DNA of 64,000 bases from Halomonas smyrnensis AAD6 (GCF_000265245.1 NZ_AJKS02000010.1:44128-108127); one strand, 5' to 3'; numbered from the stretch's first letter, positions 21,403 to 30,363 are shown. Translations and numbers: made by a program. The notes: generated by a model not told the origin, from the sequence alone.

Positions 21403-22448
21403 GCGGGAGACACCACGCTGGCCCGCCGCCGGGCGGGTCGGGGGGCGGGTCGGACAAGATGCTGGACTTTCGCACCGTGCGGGAGGCGTCCCCGGGGGCC
21501 AAGTGGCGGTCGCTGTTCGACTACCACTGGCCGGCCTACGAGCAGTGGTACCTGAGCGAGGGCGAGCGTGAGCGGCCGGCCTATCTGGCCTGCTACAACG
21601 CCTTGCGTCGCCATATGCCCGAGCTGGTGGACACCTATCGGACCCTGTGCGAGCTGGCCGGCGGGGGCGACCTCAGCGCTCGCTTGCTGAGCCTGTACCG
21701 GCCGCCGGCCTATATCACTGGCTGCTCCCAGGCGGTGCTGGCCCGGCCGTCGGCGACGGTGCTGGCCCGCAACTACGATTACCCGCCGGAGCTGTGTGAG
21801 GGCACCATCCTCTACAGCCGCTGGAACCAGCGTCGGGTGATCGCCATGTCGGATTGCCTGTGGGGTGTGCTCGACGGCATGAACGATGCCGGGCTGACGG
21901 TCTCCCTGGCCTTCGGCGGCCGCAAGGCGGTGGGCGATGGCTTCGGCGCGCCGATCATCCTGCGTTACGTGCTCGAGACCTGTGACGACGTGCCCCAGGC
22001 CGCCGAGGTGCTGAAGCGGGTGCCGACGCACATGGCCTACAATATCACCGTCGCCGACCGCAGCGGTCGCTATGTGACGGCGATGATCGCTCCCGACCGC
22101 CGCGCCAGCATCCGTCGCGTGCCGGTGGCCACCAACCACCAGAAGAAGATCGAGTGGTACGCCCATGCCCTGGCGTCGGAGACGCTGATCCGCGAGCGCC
22201 AGCTGTCGATCCTGGTGGACGACGAGGACACCAGCGAGGCGCGCCTCATCTCCGCCTTCGCCTCGCCGCCGCTGTTTCGTCATGACTACGGCCGCGGCCT
22301 GGGTACCATCTACACCGCCGTCTATCGCCCGACCGAGGGGCGAGTCGGCTTCCGCTGGCCGGGACTCGCCCTGGAGCTGGGCTTCGACGACTTTCCTGAG
22401 GAACGCATCACCGTGCGCTACGGGGCGCGGGGGCTCTATACGGGCTGA
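21399..22448 (+). CDS. C45-type autoproteolytic Ntn-hydrolase/acyltransferase (four-gene cluster, gene 3)
   Basis: A 349-residue protein of the C45 family (isopenicillin N acyltransferase/carcinine hydrolase type). The probable self-cleavage site is Gly108-Cys109 in YITGCSQAVLARP, which would free Cys109 as N-terminal nucleophile. It is followed by the family stretch ARNYDYPPEL and by DGMNDAGLTVSLAFGG. Cleavage would give chains of about 108 and 241 residues. Members hydrolyse or exchange amide-linked acyl groups; Drosophila Tan splits beta-alanyl-histamine. It is coupled to the ATP-grasp gene by an ATGA overlap. The Gly/Pro-rich first 20 residues may be untranslated, since an alternative ATG lies at 21459. 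Confidence 0.82.
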   Translation: MSGRHHAGPPPGGSGGGSDKMLDFRTVREASPGAKWRSLFDYHWPAYEQWYLSEGERERPAYLACYNALRRHMPELVDTYRTLCELAGGGDLSARLLSLYRPPAYITGCSQAVLARPSATVLARNYDYPPELCEGTILYSRWNQRRVIAMSDCLWGVLDGMNDAGLTVSLAFGGRKAVGDGFGAPIILRYVLETCDDVPQAAEVLKRVPTHMAYNITVADRSGRYVTAMIAPDRRASIRRVPVATNHQKKIEWYAHALASETLIRERQLSILVDDEDTSEARLISAFASPPLFRHDYGRGLGTIYTAVYRPTEGRVGFRWPGLALELGFDDFPEERITVRYGARGLYTG

Positions 22449-22483
22449 GAGGGTGCAGAACAAGAGCCACTAAGGGGACCGCC

Positions 22484-25261
22484 ATGCACGAGAGCAGCCA
22501 CACCGAAACGTCCTACACCGCGCTGGGGTTCTATCACAAGATTTCCCAACTGCGCGCCGATACCTGGAACGCGCTCAAGCGCGACCTCGGCCAGCTGGTG
22601 CGACTCAAGGGAGAGGGAGGCGAGCGCCAGCTGGTCAAGGCGATCGACGTCAAGCTGACTCGCCTGGAGATCATCGAGGACTACCACGCCTTCCCCTCCA
22701 AGGAGGATTTCCGGCACATCTGGGCGCTGTTCGACCGCGAGGAGTACGAGCTGCTCGAAAAGGTGGTCAAGCGCCTGGTGCGGGCGCTGATCAGCGAGTC
22801 CTACCGGCGTCGCCACGTCGACCTCAGCGAGACCGACGCCGATGCCGAGGATCTGGAAACCCTGGACGCCCTGAACCAGCTGCGTCGCGGCCACCCGGCC
22901 TCCAACAGCTCGGCTCAGCCCTACTTCGAGTTGCTGATCGTCGACAACTGCTCGCCCCAGGAAGAGGAGGTGGTGCGCGAGGCCTTCCACAACCTGCGCC
23001 GGCCCGAGGACCGCTTCGTCTATGACGTGGTCACCGCCCGCAGCTTCGAGGATGCCCTGATCGCGGTGCTGGTCAATCCCAACATCCAGGCCTGCCTGAT
23101 CCGCTTCGACTTTCCCTTCAAGTCGAAGTACAACCTCAGCGCCCTGCGCGGCTATCTCGAGGGGTTGTCCGAGCAGTCGATAGAGACGCATTCCGAGGCG
23201 GAGCGCAGCATCCTGCTCAGCTCGATGATCCAGGAGCTGCGTCCGGAGGTGGACCAGTTCCTGGTCAGCAGCGGCGACGTGGAGAGTACCGCCAGCAGCG
23301 ACATTCGCTACTTCAAGCGGATCTTCTACCGCGAGACCGACTACATCGAGCAGCATCACACCATCCTGCGGGCGATCGACGAGCGCTATCGCACGCCCTT
23401 CTTCGATGCGCTGCGCGAGTACAGCAAGAAGCCTACCGGCGTGTTCCATGCCATGCCCATCTCGCGCGGCAAGTCGGTGACCCGCTCGCACTGGGCGGGG
23501 CACATGATCGACTTCTACGGCATCAACATCTTCCTCGCCGAGACCTCGGCGACCTCGGGTGGCCTGGACTCGCTGCTGCAGCCCTTCGGGCCGATCAAGA
23601 AGGCCCAGGAATACGCCGCCCGAGCCTTTGGCGCCCGCCAGAGCTTCTTCGTGACCAACGGTACCTCGACCGCCAACAAGATCGTGGTCCAGGCGCTGAT
23701 CAAGCCTCGAGACATCGTGCTGGTCGACCGCGACTGTCACAAGTCGCACCACTACGGCATGGTGCTGGCCGGGGCCCACGTCAGCTATCTGGATTCCTAT
23801 CCCCTCAACGACTACTCGATGTACGGTGCGGTGCCGCTGCACGAGATCAAGAAGACCCTGCTTGCCTATCGTCGCGCCGGCGAACTCGATCGGGTGAAGA
23901 TGCTGCTGCTGACCAACTGCACCTTCGACGGCGTGGTCTACAACGTGCGCCGGGTGATGGAGGAGTGCCTGGCGATCAAGCCGGATCTGGTGTTCCTGTG
24001 GGACGAGGCCTGGTTCGCCTTCGCTTCCTTCAACCCGACCTACCGGCCGCGCACCGCCATGCACGCGGCGCGCACGCTGCGCGACCGTTACCGCAGCGAG
24101 GCCTATCGCGAGGAGTACGCGGCCTGGAAGGCCGAGTTCGACGCCCTCGACCCCGACGACGACGCCACCTGGCTCGAGCGTCCGCTGCTGCCGGACCCCG
24201 ATCTCGTGCGCATTCGCACCTACGCCACCCACTCCACCCACAAGACCCTGACCTCACTGCGTCAGGGCTCGATGATTCACGTCTACGATCAGGACTATCG
24301 TCAGCGCGTCGAGGCGCCTTTCCACGAGGCCTACATGACCCACACCTCGACGTCGCCCAACTACCAGATCCTGGCCTCGCTGGACGTGGGCCGCATGCAG
24401 GCCGAGATGGAAGGCTTCGAGCTGGTGCACGCCCAGGTCGAGGCGGCACTGTCACTGCGCGAGCAGCTGTATAATCATCCGCTGCTGCAGAAGTATTTCC
24501 GGGTGCTCAAGAACGCCGATATGGTGCCCGCGGAGTATCGGGAGTCCGGCGTCGAGTCCTACTACGATCCGGTGACCGGCTGGAATCAGATGGAAGAGGC
24601 CTGGGCGCGAGACGAGTTCGTGGTCGACCCCTCCCGGGTGACCATCGGCATCGGCGCGACCGGGGTCGACGGCGACGCCTTCAAGAACGAATACCTGATG
24701 AACAAGTACGGCATCCAGATCAACAAGACGTCGCGCAACACCGTGCTGTTCATGACCAACATCGGCACCACCCGGGGCTCCATCGCCTACCTGCTCGACG
24801 TGCTGATCAAGCTGGCCAAGGAGTTCGAGAACCGCTGGGAGGACAGCAGCCGTCCCGAACGCAAGATCATCGAGCACCGCGTCCACTCGCTGACCCGGGA
24901 GCTGCCGCCGCTGCCCGACTTCAGCCGCTTCCACGACGCCTTCCGTCGCGGCCCCGAGACCCCCGAGGGAGACATCCGCAGCGCCTACTTCCTGAGCTAC
25001 GACGAGGAGAACACCGAGTACCTGCGCTTCGACAACGGCGAGCTGCAGGCCCAGGCGCGCCAGGGACGCGACGTGGTCTCGGCGAGCTTCGTGATTCCCT
25101 ACCCGCCGGGCTTTCCGGTGCTGGTGCCGGGGCAGGTGGTCAGCGAGGAGATCCTGCACTTCCTGCAGGCCCTGGACGTCAAGGAGATCCACGGCTATCG
25201 CCCCGAGCTCGGCCTGCTGGTGTTCACCGAGGCCGCCCTGGCTGCGCCGCCGGCCTACTGA
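22484..25261 (+). CDS. Large Orn/Lys/Arg decarboxylase-like PLP enzyme (four-gene cluster, gene 4)
   Basis: A 925-residue fold-type I PLP enzyme related to the basic amino acid decarboxylases (LdcI, AdiA, about 715-760 residues) but longer. Residues 1-140 are helical and highly charged with no recognised domain. Residues 145-270 look like the receiver-like wing domain (FELLIVDNCSP). The aminotransferase-like core follows (FVTNGTSTANKI, the DEAW cofactor-binding Asp507, PLP lysine Lys587 in ATHSTHKTL), then a C-terminal domain. The substrate is unknown; an acidic or diamino acid from the neighbouring ectoine route (aspartate or 2,4-diaminobutyrate) is conceivable but is inference. It lies 35 bp after the C45 gene and ends 183 bp before doeC. 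Confidence 0.85.
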   Translation: MHESSHTETSYTALGFYHKISQLRADTWNALKRDLGQLVRLKGEGGERQLVKAIDVKLTRLEIIEDYHAFPSKEDFRHIWALFDREEYELLEKVVKRLVRALISESYRRRHVDLSETDADAEDLETLDALNQLRRGHPASNSSAQPYFELLIVDNCSPQEEEVVREAFHNLRRPEDRFVYDVVTARSFEDALIAVLVNPNIQACLIRFDFPFKSKYNLSALRGYLEGLSEQSIETHSEAERSILLSSMIQELRPEVDQFLVSSGDVESTASSDIRYFKRIFYRETDYIEQHHTILRAIDERYRTPFFDALREYSKKPTGVFHAMPISRGKSVTRSHWAGHMIDFYGINIFLAETSATSGGLDSLLQPFGPIKKAQEYAARAFGARQSFFVTNGTSTANKIVVQALIKPRDIVLVDRDCHKSHHYGMVLAGAHVSYLDSYPLNDYSMYGAVPLHEIKKTLLAYRRAGELDRVKMLLLTNCTFDGVVYNVRRVMEECLAIKPDLVFLWDEAWFAFASFNPTYRPRTAMHAARTLRDRYRSEAYREEYAAWKAEFDALDPDDDATWLERPLLPDPDLVRIRTYATHSTHKTLTSLRQGSMIHVYDQDYRQRVEAPFHEAYMTHTSTSPNYQILASLDVGRMQAEMEGFELVHAQVEAALSLREQLYNHPLLQKYFRVLKNADMVPAEYRESGVESYYDPVTGWNQMEEAWARDEFVVDPSRVTIGIGATGVDGDAFKNEYLMNKYGIQINKTSRNTVLFMTNIGTTRGSIAYLLDVLIKLAKEFENRWEDSSRPERKIIEHRVHSLTRELPPLPDFSRFHDAFRRGPETPEGDIRSAYFLSYDEENTEYLRFDNGELQAQARQGRDVVSASFVIPYPPGFPVLVPGQVVSEEILHFLQALDVKEIHGYRPELGLLVFTEAALAAPPAY

Positions 25262-25290
25262 GGGCGGGACGAAAAAAATCGCAACTCTTT

Positions 25291-25326
25291 GGCGCCGGAA
25301 CGAAAAAACGTCACGTCTCCGGCGCC
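25291..25326. promoter_or_regulatory. Inverted repeat upstream of doeC
   Basis: GGCGCCGGA (25291-25299) and TCCGGCGCC (25318-25326) form a 9-bp stem around an 18-nt A-rich loop. Two A-runs (25272-25278 and 25303-25308) sit in and just before it. It lies 118 bp upstream of doeC. No T-run follows on the plus strand, so it is more likely a regulatory or weak attenuator structure than a standard terminator. Confidence 0.4.
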
Positions 25327-25444
25327 CGACTTCAAAAACTCCTGCCCGCCTTCCTGCCTTACCCTGACTCCATCGCGCGGCAACCGCCGCGGAGCCATGT
25401 CATCGCCGATACGATCCTGCATCGGCGTTTCAGGGGAGGTGCTT

Positions 25445-26926
25445 ATGACGCTGTCCAACATGCTCGACGACCCGCGCCTGTTCCGGCAGTACGCCTATGT
25501 CGACGGCAAGTGGACCCACGGCGACGAGGGCCGCGAGGACGCGGTCGTCGACCCGGCCACCGGCGAGGTGCTGGGCCATATTCCGCTGCTCGAGGCGGCG
25601 CAGATCGGCGCCGCCGTGGACGCCGCCGAGGCGGCCTTCGTGCACTGGCGGGCGCTGCGCGCCGACGAGCGCTGCGAGCGTCTGCTGGCCTGGTACGACC
25701 TGCTGCAGGCCCATCGCGAGGACCTGGCGCTGATCATGACCCGCGAGCAGGGCAAGCCGCTGCCGGACGCCCGCGGCGAGGTCGAGTACGGCGCCAGCTT
25801 CGTGCGCTGGTTCGCCGAGGAGGGCAAGCGCACCTTCGGCGAGACCATCCCCAGCCACATCCCCAACGCCGCGCTCGGCACGCTCAAGGAGCCGGTGGGC
25901 ATCGCCGCGCTGATCACGCCCTGGAACTTCCCGCTGGCGATGATCACCCGCAAGGCCGCCGCCGCCATGGCCGCCGGCTGCCCGGTGATCGTCAAGCCGG
26001 CCCACGAGACGCCGTTCTCGGCGCTGGCGCTGGCCGAGCTGGCCGAGCGCGCCGGCATTCCGGCCGGCATCTTCAACGTGGTGCTGGGCGATGCCGCCCA
26101 GGTCTCGAAGCTGCTGTGCGATGAGGATCGCATCAAGGCGCTGTCCTTCACCGGCTCCACCCGGGTCGGCCGGCTGCTGATCGAGCAGTGCGCCCATACC
26201 GTCAAGCGGGTGTCGCTGGAGCTCGGCGGCAATGCGCCCTTCATCGTCGGCCCGGACATGGACCCCAAGGAAGCGGCCTTCGCCGCCGTGGCGGCCAAGT
26301 TCCAGACCGCCGGCCAGGACTGCCTGGCGGCCAACCGCATCCTGGTGCACGAGTCGATCCACGACGCCTTCGTCGAGCAGTTCGCCGAGCGCATGGCGGC
26401 GCTGACCGTGGGCAATGGCCTCGACGGCGAGGTCGACCTGGGGCCGCTGATCCACCGCCAGGCGGTGGAGAAGGCCGCGGCCATCGTCGACGACGCCGTC
26501 TCCCGCGGCGCCACCCTGGTGGCCGGCGACCAGAACCGGGCGCCGGGCGAGAACTTCTTCATGCCGACCCTGCTGACCGGGGTGACGCCGCAGATGAAGG
26601 TCTGGCGCGAGGAGAACTTCGCCCCGGTGGCGGGCATCACCGCCTACCGCGACGACGACGAGGTCATCGAGATGGCCAACGACACCGAGTACGGCCTGGC
26701 CGCCTACGTCTACACCCACGACATCCGGCGCATCTGGAAGCTGCTTCGGGCGCTGGAGTACGGCATGGTCTCGGTCAACTCGGTGAAGATGACCGGCCCG
26801 CCGGTGCCCTTCGGCGGCGTCAAGCAGTCCGGCCTGGGCCGCGAGGGCGGCGTGACCGGCATCGACGAGTATCTGGAGACGAAGTACTACTGTCTCGGCG
26901 CCCTGGGCTCGGTATCAGGGAGCTAG
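25445..26926 (+). CDS. doeC: Aspartate-semialdehyde dehydrogenase of ectoine degradation
   Basis: A 493-residue NAD(P)-dependent aldehyde dehydrogenase that oxidises L-aspartate-beta-semialdehyde to aspartate, the last step of ectoine degradation. Typical elements are ITPWNFPLAMITRK (cofactor binding), SFTGSTRVG, the general-base Glu in VSLELGGNAPF and the catalytic Cys in TAGQDCLAANR. The sequence alone would also fit succinate-semialdehyde dehydrogenase (GabD type); the doe context decides. The ATG at 25445 has an AGGGGAGG ribosome site. The longer open frame upstream is not protein-like. The gene is separated from doeX by the four-gene cluster. Confidence 0.9.
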   Translation: MTLSNMLDDPRLFRQYAYVDGKWTHGDEGREDAVVDPATGEVLGHIPLLEAAQIGAAVDAAEAAFVHWRALRADERCERLLAWYDLLQAHREDLALIMTREQGKPLPDARGEVEYGASFVRWFAEEGKRTFGETIPSHIPNAALGTLKEPVGIAALITPWNFPLAMITRKAAAAMAAGCPVIVKPAHETPFSALALAELAERAGIPAGIFNVVLGDAAQVSKLLCDEDRIKALSFTGSTRVGRLLIEQCAHTVKRVSLELGGNAPFIVGPDMDPKEAAFAAVAAKFQTAGQDCLAANRILVHESIHDAFVEQFAERMAALTVGNGLDGEVDLGPLIHRQAVEKAAAIVDDAVSRGATLVAGDQNRAPGENFFMPTLLTGVTPQMKVWREENFAPVAGITAYRDDDEVIEMANDTEYGLAAYVYTHDIRRIWKLLRALEYGMVSVNSVKMTGPPVPFGGVKQSGLGREGGVTGIDEYLETKYYCLGALGSVSGS

Positions 26927-26927
26927 C

Positions 26928-27045
26928 TGCGCTCGGCCATACGGCGTTGGATCCTGTCTCGGGCGCGAGTCCGATCGAACATGCTCATTTACGGAACGTA
27001 AACTCCGCTGTTCTCTCCAGGATCCGCCTTGTCTGGCCGTCGCTC
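26928..27045 (-). repeat. Structured extragenic repeat, family 1, copy 2 (inverted)
   Basis: It occupies much of the 271-bp doeC-doeD gap. Read on the minus strand it shares GCGACGGCCAG, GCGGAGTTTACG, GTAAATGAGCAT and ATGGCCGAGCGCA with copy 1. Its stem is GGATCCTG (26949-26956) with CAGGATCC (27018-27025), different bases from copy 1 but equally complementary. The inner hairpin is TTTACG-TTC-CGTAAA. Confidence 0.85.
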
Positions 27046-27197
27046 GCAGAGCTCTCTTGTTTTGAGGCAGAAGTTTTTTCAGCAAGCTGTGCCCGAGCGG
27101 CGCGGGTTTAGGAAGAGGATCGGCGGTGGCCGGTCCGCGCATGACGAACGACGAACCTCCTCCCCGACGGCGTCGGGGAGTCCTACTGGAGACACGC

Positions 27198-28607
27198 ATG
27201 ACCACCCATCAGGATCTGATCGACCGCGACCGCAAGGTGACCTTCCACGCCTCCACCCACCTGCGCGACTTCGCCCACGGCGACGCGCCGGGCCGCGTGA
27301 TCACCGGTGGCAAGGGCATCAACATCGTCGACAAGGACGGCCGCGAGTTCATCGACGGCTTCGCCGGCCTGTACTGCGTCAACATCGGCTATGGCCGCAC
27401 CGAGGTGGCCGAGGCCATCTACCAGCAGGCCCTCGAGATGTCCTACTACCACACCTATGTGGGGCACTCGAACGAGCCGCAGATCGCCCTGTCCGAGAAG
27501 ATCCTCGAGCTGGCCGGCCCCGGCATGTCCAAGGTCTACTACGGCATGTCCGGCAGTGACGCCAACGAGACCCAGCTCAAGATCGTGCGCTACTACAACA
27601 ACGTGCTCGGTCGTCCGCAGAAGAAGAAGGTCATCTCGCGCATGCGCGGCTACCACGGCTCCGGCATCGCCACCGGCTCGCTGACCGGCCTCAAGGCCTT
27701 CCACGACCAGTTCGACCTGCCGATGGACGGCATCCTGCACACCGAGGCGCCGTACTACTACCACCGCGCCGCCGAGCAGGAGGGCATGACCGAGCGCGAG
27801 TTCTCCAGGCATTGCGCCGCCAGGCTCGAGGAGATGATCCTGGCCGAGGGCCCGGACACCGTGGCCGCCTTCATCGGCGAGCCGGTGCTCGGCACTGGCG
27901 GCATCGTGCCGCCGCCGGAAGGCTACTGGGACGAGATCCAGGCCGTGCTCGACAAGTACGATGTGCTGCTGATCGCCGACGAGGTGGTGTGCGGCTTCGG
28001 GCGCATCGGCGCCGACTTCGGCAGCCACCACTACGGCATCAAGCCGGACCTGATGACCACCGCCAAGGGCCTGACCAGCGCCTACCAGCCGCTCTCCGCC
28101 GTGATCGTCGGCGACCGCGTGTGGCGTGTGCTCGAGCAGGGCACCGGCGAATACGGCCCGATCGGCCACGGCTGGACCTACTCCGGCCACGCCCTGGGCT
28201 GTGCCGCCGGCCTGGCCAACCTGGCGATCATCGAGCGCGAAGGCCTGACCGCCAACGCCGCCGAGACCGGCGCCTACCTGCAGGAGCGCATGGCCGCGAC
28301 CTTCGGCGACCACCCGATCGTCGGCCAGGCGCGTGGCGTCGGCATGCTGGCCTCGCTGGAGTTCTCCGCCGACCCGGAGAAGCGCGCCCACTTCGATCCG
28401 TCGCTCAAGGTCGCGCCGCGCATCGCCGCCGCCGCCCTCGAGGAGAACCTGATCGCCCGCGCCATGCCGCAGGGTGACATCCTCGGCTTCGCCCCGCCGC
28501 TGGTCGCCACCCGCGACGAGGTCGACGAGATCATCGCCCGCACCGAGCGCGCGGTGAACAAGGTCACCGACGAGCTGACCCGCGAAGGCGTGCTGCAGAC
28601 CGCCTGA
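27198..28607 (+). CDS. doeD: L-2,4-diaminobutyrate transaminase of ectoine degradation
   Basis: A 469-residue class III aminotransferase that converts L-2,4-diaminobutyrate to aspartate-semialdehyde, the substrate of DoeC. Visible motifs are the substrate-entry LYCVNIGYGR, YYGMSGSDANETQLK, the cofactor Asp in LLIADEVVCGFGR, and the PLP lysine in TTAKGLTSAY. The start at 27198 has a GGAG ribosome site; the longer upstream frame overlaps the repeat region. A strong terminator follows 19 bp after the stop, so it closes the doe locus. Confidence 0.92.
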   Translation: MTTHQDLIDRDRKVTFHASTHLRDFAHGDAPGRVITGGKGINIVDKDGREFIDGFAGLYCVNIGYGRTEVAEAIYQQALEMSYYHTYVGHSNEPQIALSEKILELAGPGMSKVYYGMSGSDANETQLKIVRYYNNVLGRPQKKKVISRMRGYHGSGIATGSLTGLKAFHDQFDLPMDGILHTEAPYYYHRAAEQEGMTEREFSRHCAARLEEMILAEGPDTVAAFIGEPVLGTGGIVPPPEGYWDEIQAVLDKYDVLLIADEVVCGFGRIGADFGSHHYGIKPDLMTTAKGLTSAYQPLSAVIVGDRVWRVLEQGTGEYGPIGHGWTYSGHALGCAAGLANLAIIEREGLTANAAETGAYLQERMAATFGDHPIVGQARGVGMLASLEFSADPEKRAHFDPSLKVAPRIAAAALEENLIARAMPQGDILGFAPPLVATRDEVDEIIARTERAVNKVTDELTREGVLQTA

Positions 28608-28625
28608 TCGTCCCCCGCCTCCAGG

Positions 28626-28653
28626 AACGCCGCGGCCCCGCCCGCGGCGTTTC
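28626..28653 (+). terminator. Rho-independent terminator after doeD
   Basis: AACGCCGCGG and CCGCGGCGTT form a 10-bp stem with a six-base C-rich loop, followed by TTC. Confidence 0.8.
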
Positions 28654-28747
28654 TGGTTCCGGGTGCCGCACCGGCCCCTCTTCCCCTTGTGTCGGGCGCG
28701 ATGCTGCCCCAGTCTTGGGGAGGTTTTTCTGATGGAGGAAGACGCCC

Positions 28748-29422
28748 ATGGCGACGCTACTGGCCTTCGATGTCTATGGCACCCTGATCGATACCCACGG
28801 CATAGTGACCGAGCTGGAGCAGCAGCTGGCCGCCCCCGAGCAGGCGACGGAGTTCTCGCGCCGCTGGCGCGACAAGCAGCTCGAGTACAGCTTCCGGCGT
28901 GGCCTGATGGGGACCTACGTGGACTTCGCCCGCTGCACCCGGGAGGCCCTCGAGTACACCGACCGGGCGCTGCAGACCCGGCTGTCCGAGGCCGACAAGG
29001 ACCACCTGATGAGCCGCTACGCTCAGCTGCCGGCCTTCCCCGATGCCGCGCCGGCATTGGCGCGGCTGGCCGAGGCCGGGATCAGCTGCGTGGCCTTCTC
29101 CAACGGCAGCCAGGAGGCCGTGACCCGGCTGCTCTCCGCGGCGGGGCTGCGCGATCGTTTCGAGGAGATCGTCAGCGTCGACGAGGTGAAACGCTTCAAG
29201 CCCGACCCGTCGGTCTACTTCCACCTTCGCCAGAGCCTCGAGGCCGAGCCGGACGATACCTGGCTGGTCTCCAGCAACGCCTTCGACGTGATCGGCGCGC
29301 GTCATGCGGGCCTGCACGCGGCCTGGGTGAGGCGCAGCCCGGAGGCCCCCTTCGACCCCTGGGGCATCGAGCCCGACTTCACCGTGGCCGGCCTCGATGC
29401 GCTGGCCGATCGGCTGACCTGA
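28748..29422 (+). CDS. (S)-2-haloacid dehalogenase-type HAD hydrolase
   Basis: A 224-residue HAD-superfamily hydrolase of the type II haloacid dehalogenase group. The nucleophile Asp8 lies in AFDVYGTL. RRWRDKQLEYS supplies the Arg that binds halide, SNGS is motif II, KRFKPDPSVY has the motif III Lys, and SSNAFDVIGA is motif IV. True dehalogenases of this family convert L-2-haloacids to D-2-hydroxyacids; natural substrates in marine bacteria are often unknown. A TGGAGGAAG ribosome site precedes the start. It stands alone and ends seven bases before the convergent DUF3047 gene. Confidence 0.87.
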   Translation: MATLLAFDVYGTLIDTHGIVTELEQQLAAPEQATEFSRRWRDKQLEYSFRRGLMGTYVDFARCTREALEYTDRALQTRLSEADKDHLMSRYAQLPAFPDAAPALARLAEAGISCVAFSNGSQEAVTRLLSAAGLRDRFEEIVSVDEVKRFKPDPSVYFHLRQSLEAEPDDTWLVSSNAFDVIGARHAGLHAAWVRRSPEAPFDPWGIEPDFTVAGLDALADRLT

Positions 29423-29429
29423 GCCGGCC

Positions 29430-30164
29430 TCATCCCGGGCAGTCGGGCGGCGTGGGCGAGGCGGAGAGGCCGAGGTGGGTGAACCAGGCCGTGGCATCGA
29501 CGCCGGCGTTGTCACCGTCGCTCATCAGGGCGAGGCCGTCGATGCTGGCCGGGCGGCTGCCGAACAGGCGCCGGTAGTCCGCGCCGACGTCGCGCACCTC
29601 CGCCACCCACTCGCCGACTCGCGCGTCGCCGCTGCGCAGCGCCAGCAGCTGGGCGCGATCGGTGAAGGCGTTGGGCCAGGCGCTGTCGGCCGGCTGGGTC
29701 GAGGCCCAGACGTAGTTCACCGACTCCACCTGCCAAGGCAGCAGCCCTGTCTTGCGGGCCACGTAGACCCGGGCCGGGTAGTCGTCGCCGTCCTTGCGCG
29801 TCTCGTCGAGCCCCGGGTGGGTCTCCGAGACGCGCCAGCACCAGTGCAGATAGGGCGTCGCCTCGAGGTCGATCTCGCGCTCCAGGTACTTGGCCGAGGC
29901 CTGCCCCCGGGCGCGGGCCCGAAGCGCCCGGGTGCCCGCCAGGTCGACGACCCGGTACTCGGTCTCGCCGGCGAAGGCCCGGGTCGGCCAGTCGTGAATC
30001 GCCTCCGGCGGGAAGTGCAGGTCGTCGGCCGCTCCGGCGAGGCCTGCCCCGGCCAGCAGCGGTCCGGCCAGCAGCGGTCCGGCGAGCAGCGCGGCGAGCC
30101 GCCGACGGCCCGTCGGGCGACCCGGGTATGTCTGGGGGGAAACGCGTGGCGATCGAATCGTCAT
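29430..30164 (-). CDS. DUF3047 domain-containing exported protein
   Basis: A 244-residue exported protein. The N-terminal 45 residues hold a twin-Arg-containing basic stretch (TGRRRLAALLA) and an unusual hydrophobic core built of repeated LLAGP units. The rest matches DUF3047: a YLEREIDLEATPYLHWCWRV core, YPARVYVARK and NYVWAS. Function is unknown; members look like secreted beta-sandwich proteins. Whether the long N-terminus is a Tat or Sec signal is unclear, since RRR lacks the full Tat consensus. Confidence 0.75.
   Translation of the reverse strand: MTIRSPRVSPQTYPGRPTGRRRLAALLAGPLLAGPLLAGAGLAGAADDLHFPPEAIHDWPTRAFAGETEYRVVDLAGTRALRARARGQASAKYLEREIDLEATPYLHWCWRVSETHPGLDETRKDGDDYPARVYVARKTGLLPWQVESVNYVWASTQPADSAWPNAFTDRAQLLALRSGDARVGEWVAEVRDVGADYRRLFGSRPASIDGLALMSDGDNAGVDATAWFTHLGLSASPTPPDCPG
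30053..30082. repeat. 15-bp tandem repeat inside the DUF3047 signal peptide
   Basis: The unit CCAGCAGCGGTCCGG occurs twice in a row (30053-30067, 30068-30082) with a degenerate third copy. It encodes the LLAGP repeats of the signal peptide hydrophobic core on the minus strand. Its length is a multiple of three, so copy changes would keep the frame. Confidence 0.75.
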
Positions 30165-30363
30165 GGGGGCACTCCAGGGATCGGGGAACCGGGCTCGGTC
30201 GAGGACGCCCGGCCATCCTTACAGCGTCGTCGGCCGACGGCCGCGTCGGGGCCCCGCCTATCCGTCGTCGTCGGCCCCGATCGGTCGCCCCGGCGGGCGG
30301 ACTTGCCAGGGCCGCCGGGGTTGGCCACGCTGTGCGGGCCATCCACGAGAAGGAACAGACATC

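Noticed and set aside
26927..27197. Possible small gene in the doeC-doeD gap
   Set aside because: The region is mostly the family 1 repeat; the short open frames there lack ribosome sites and protein-like composition.
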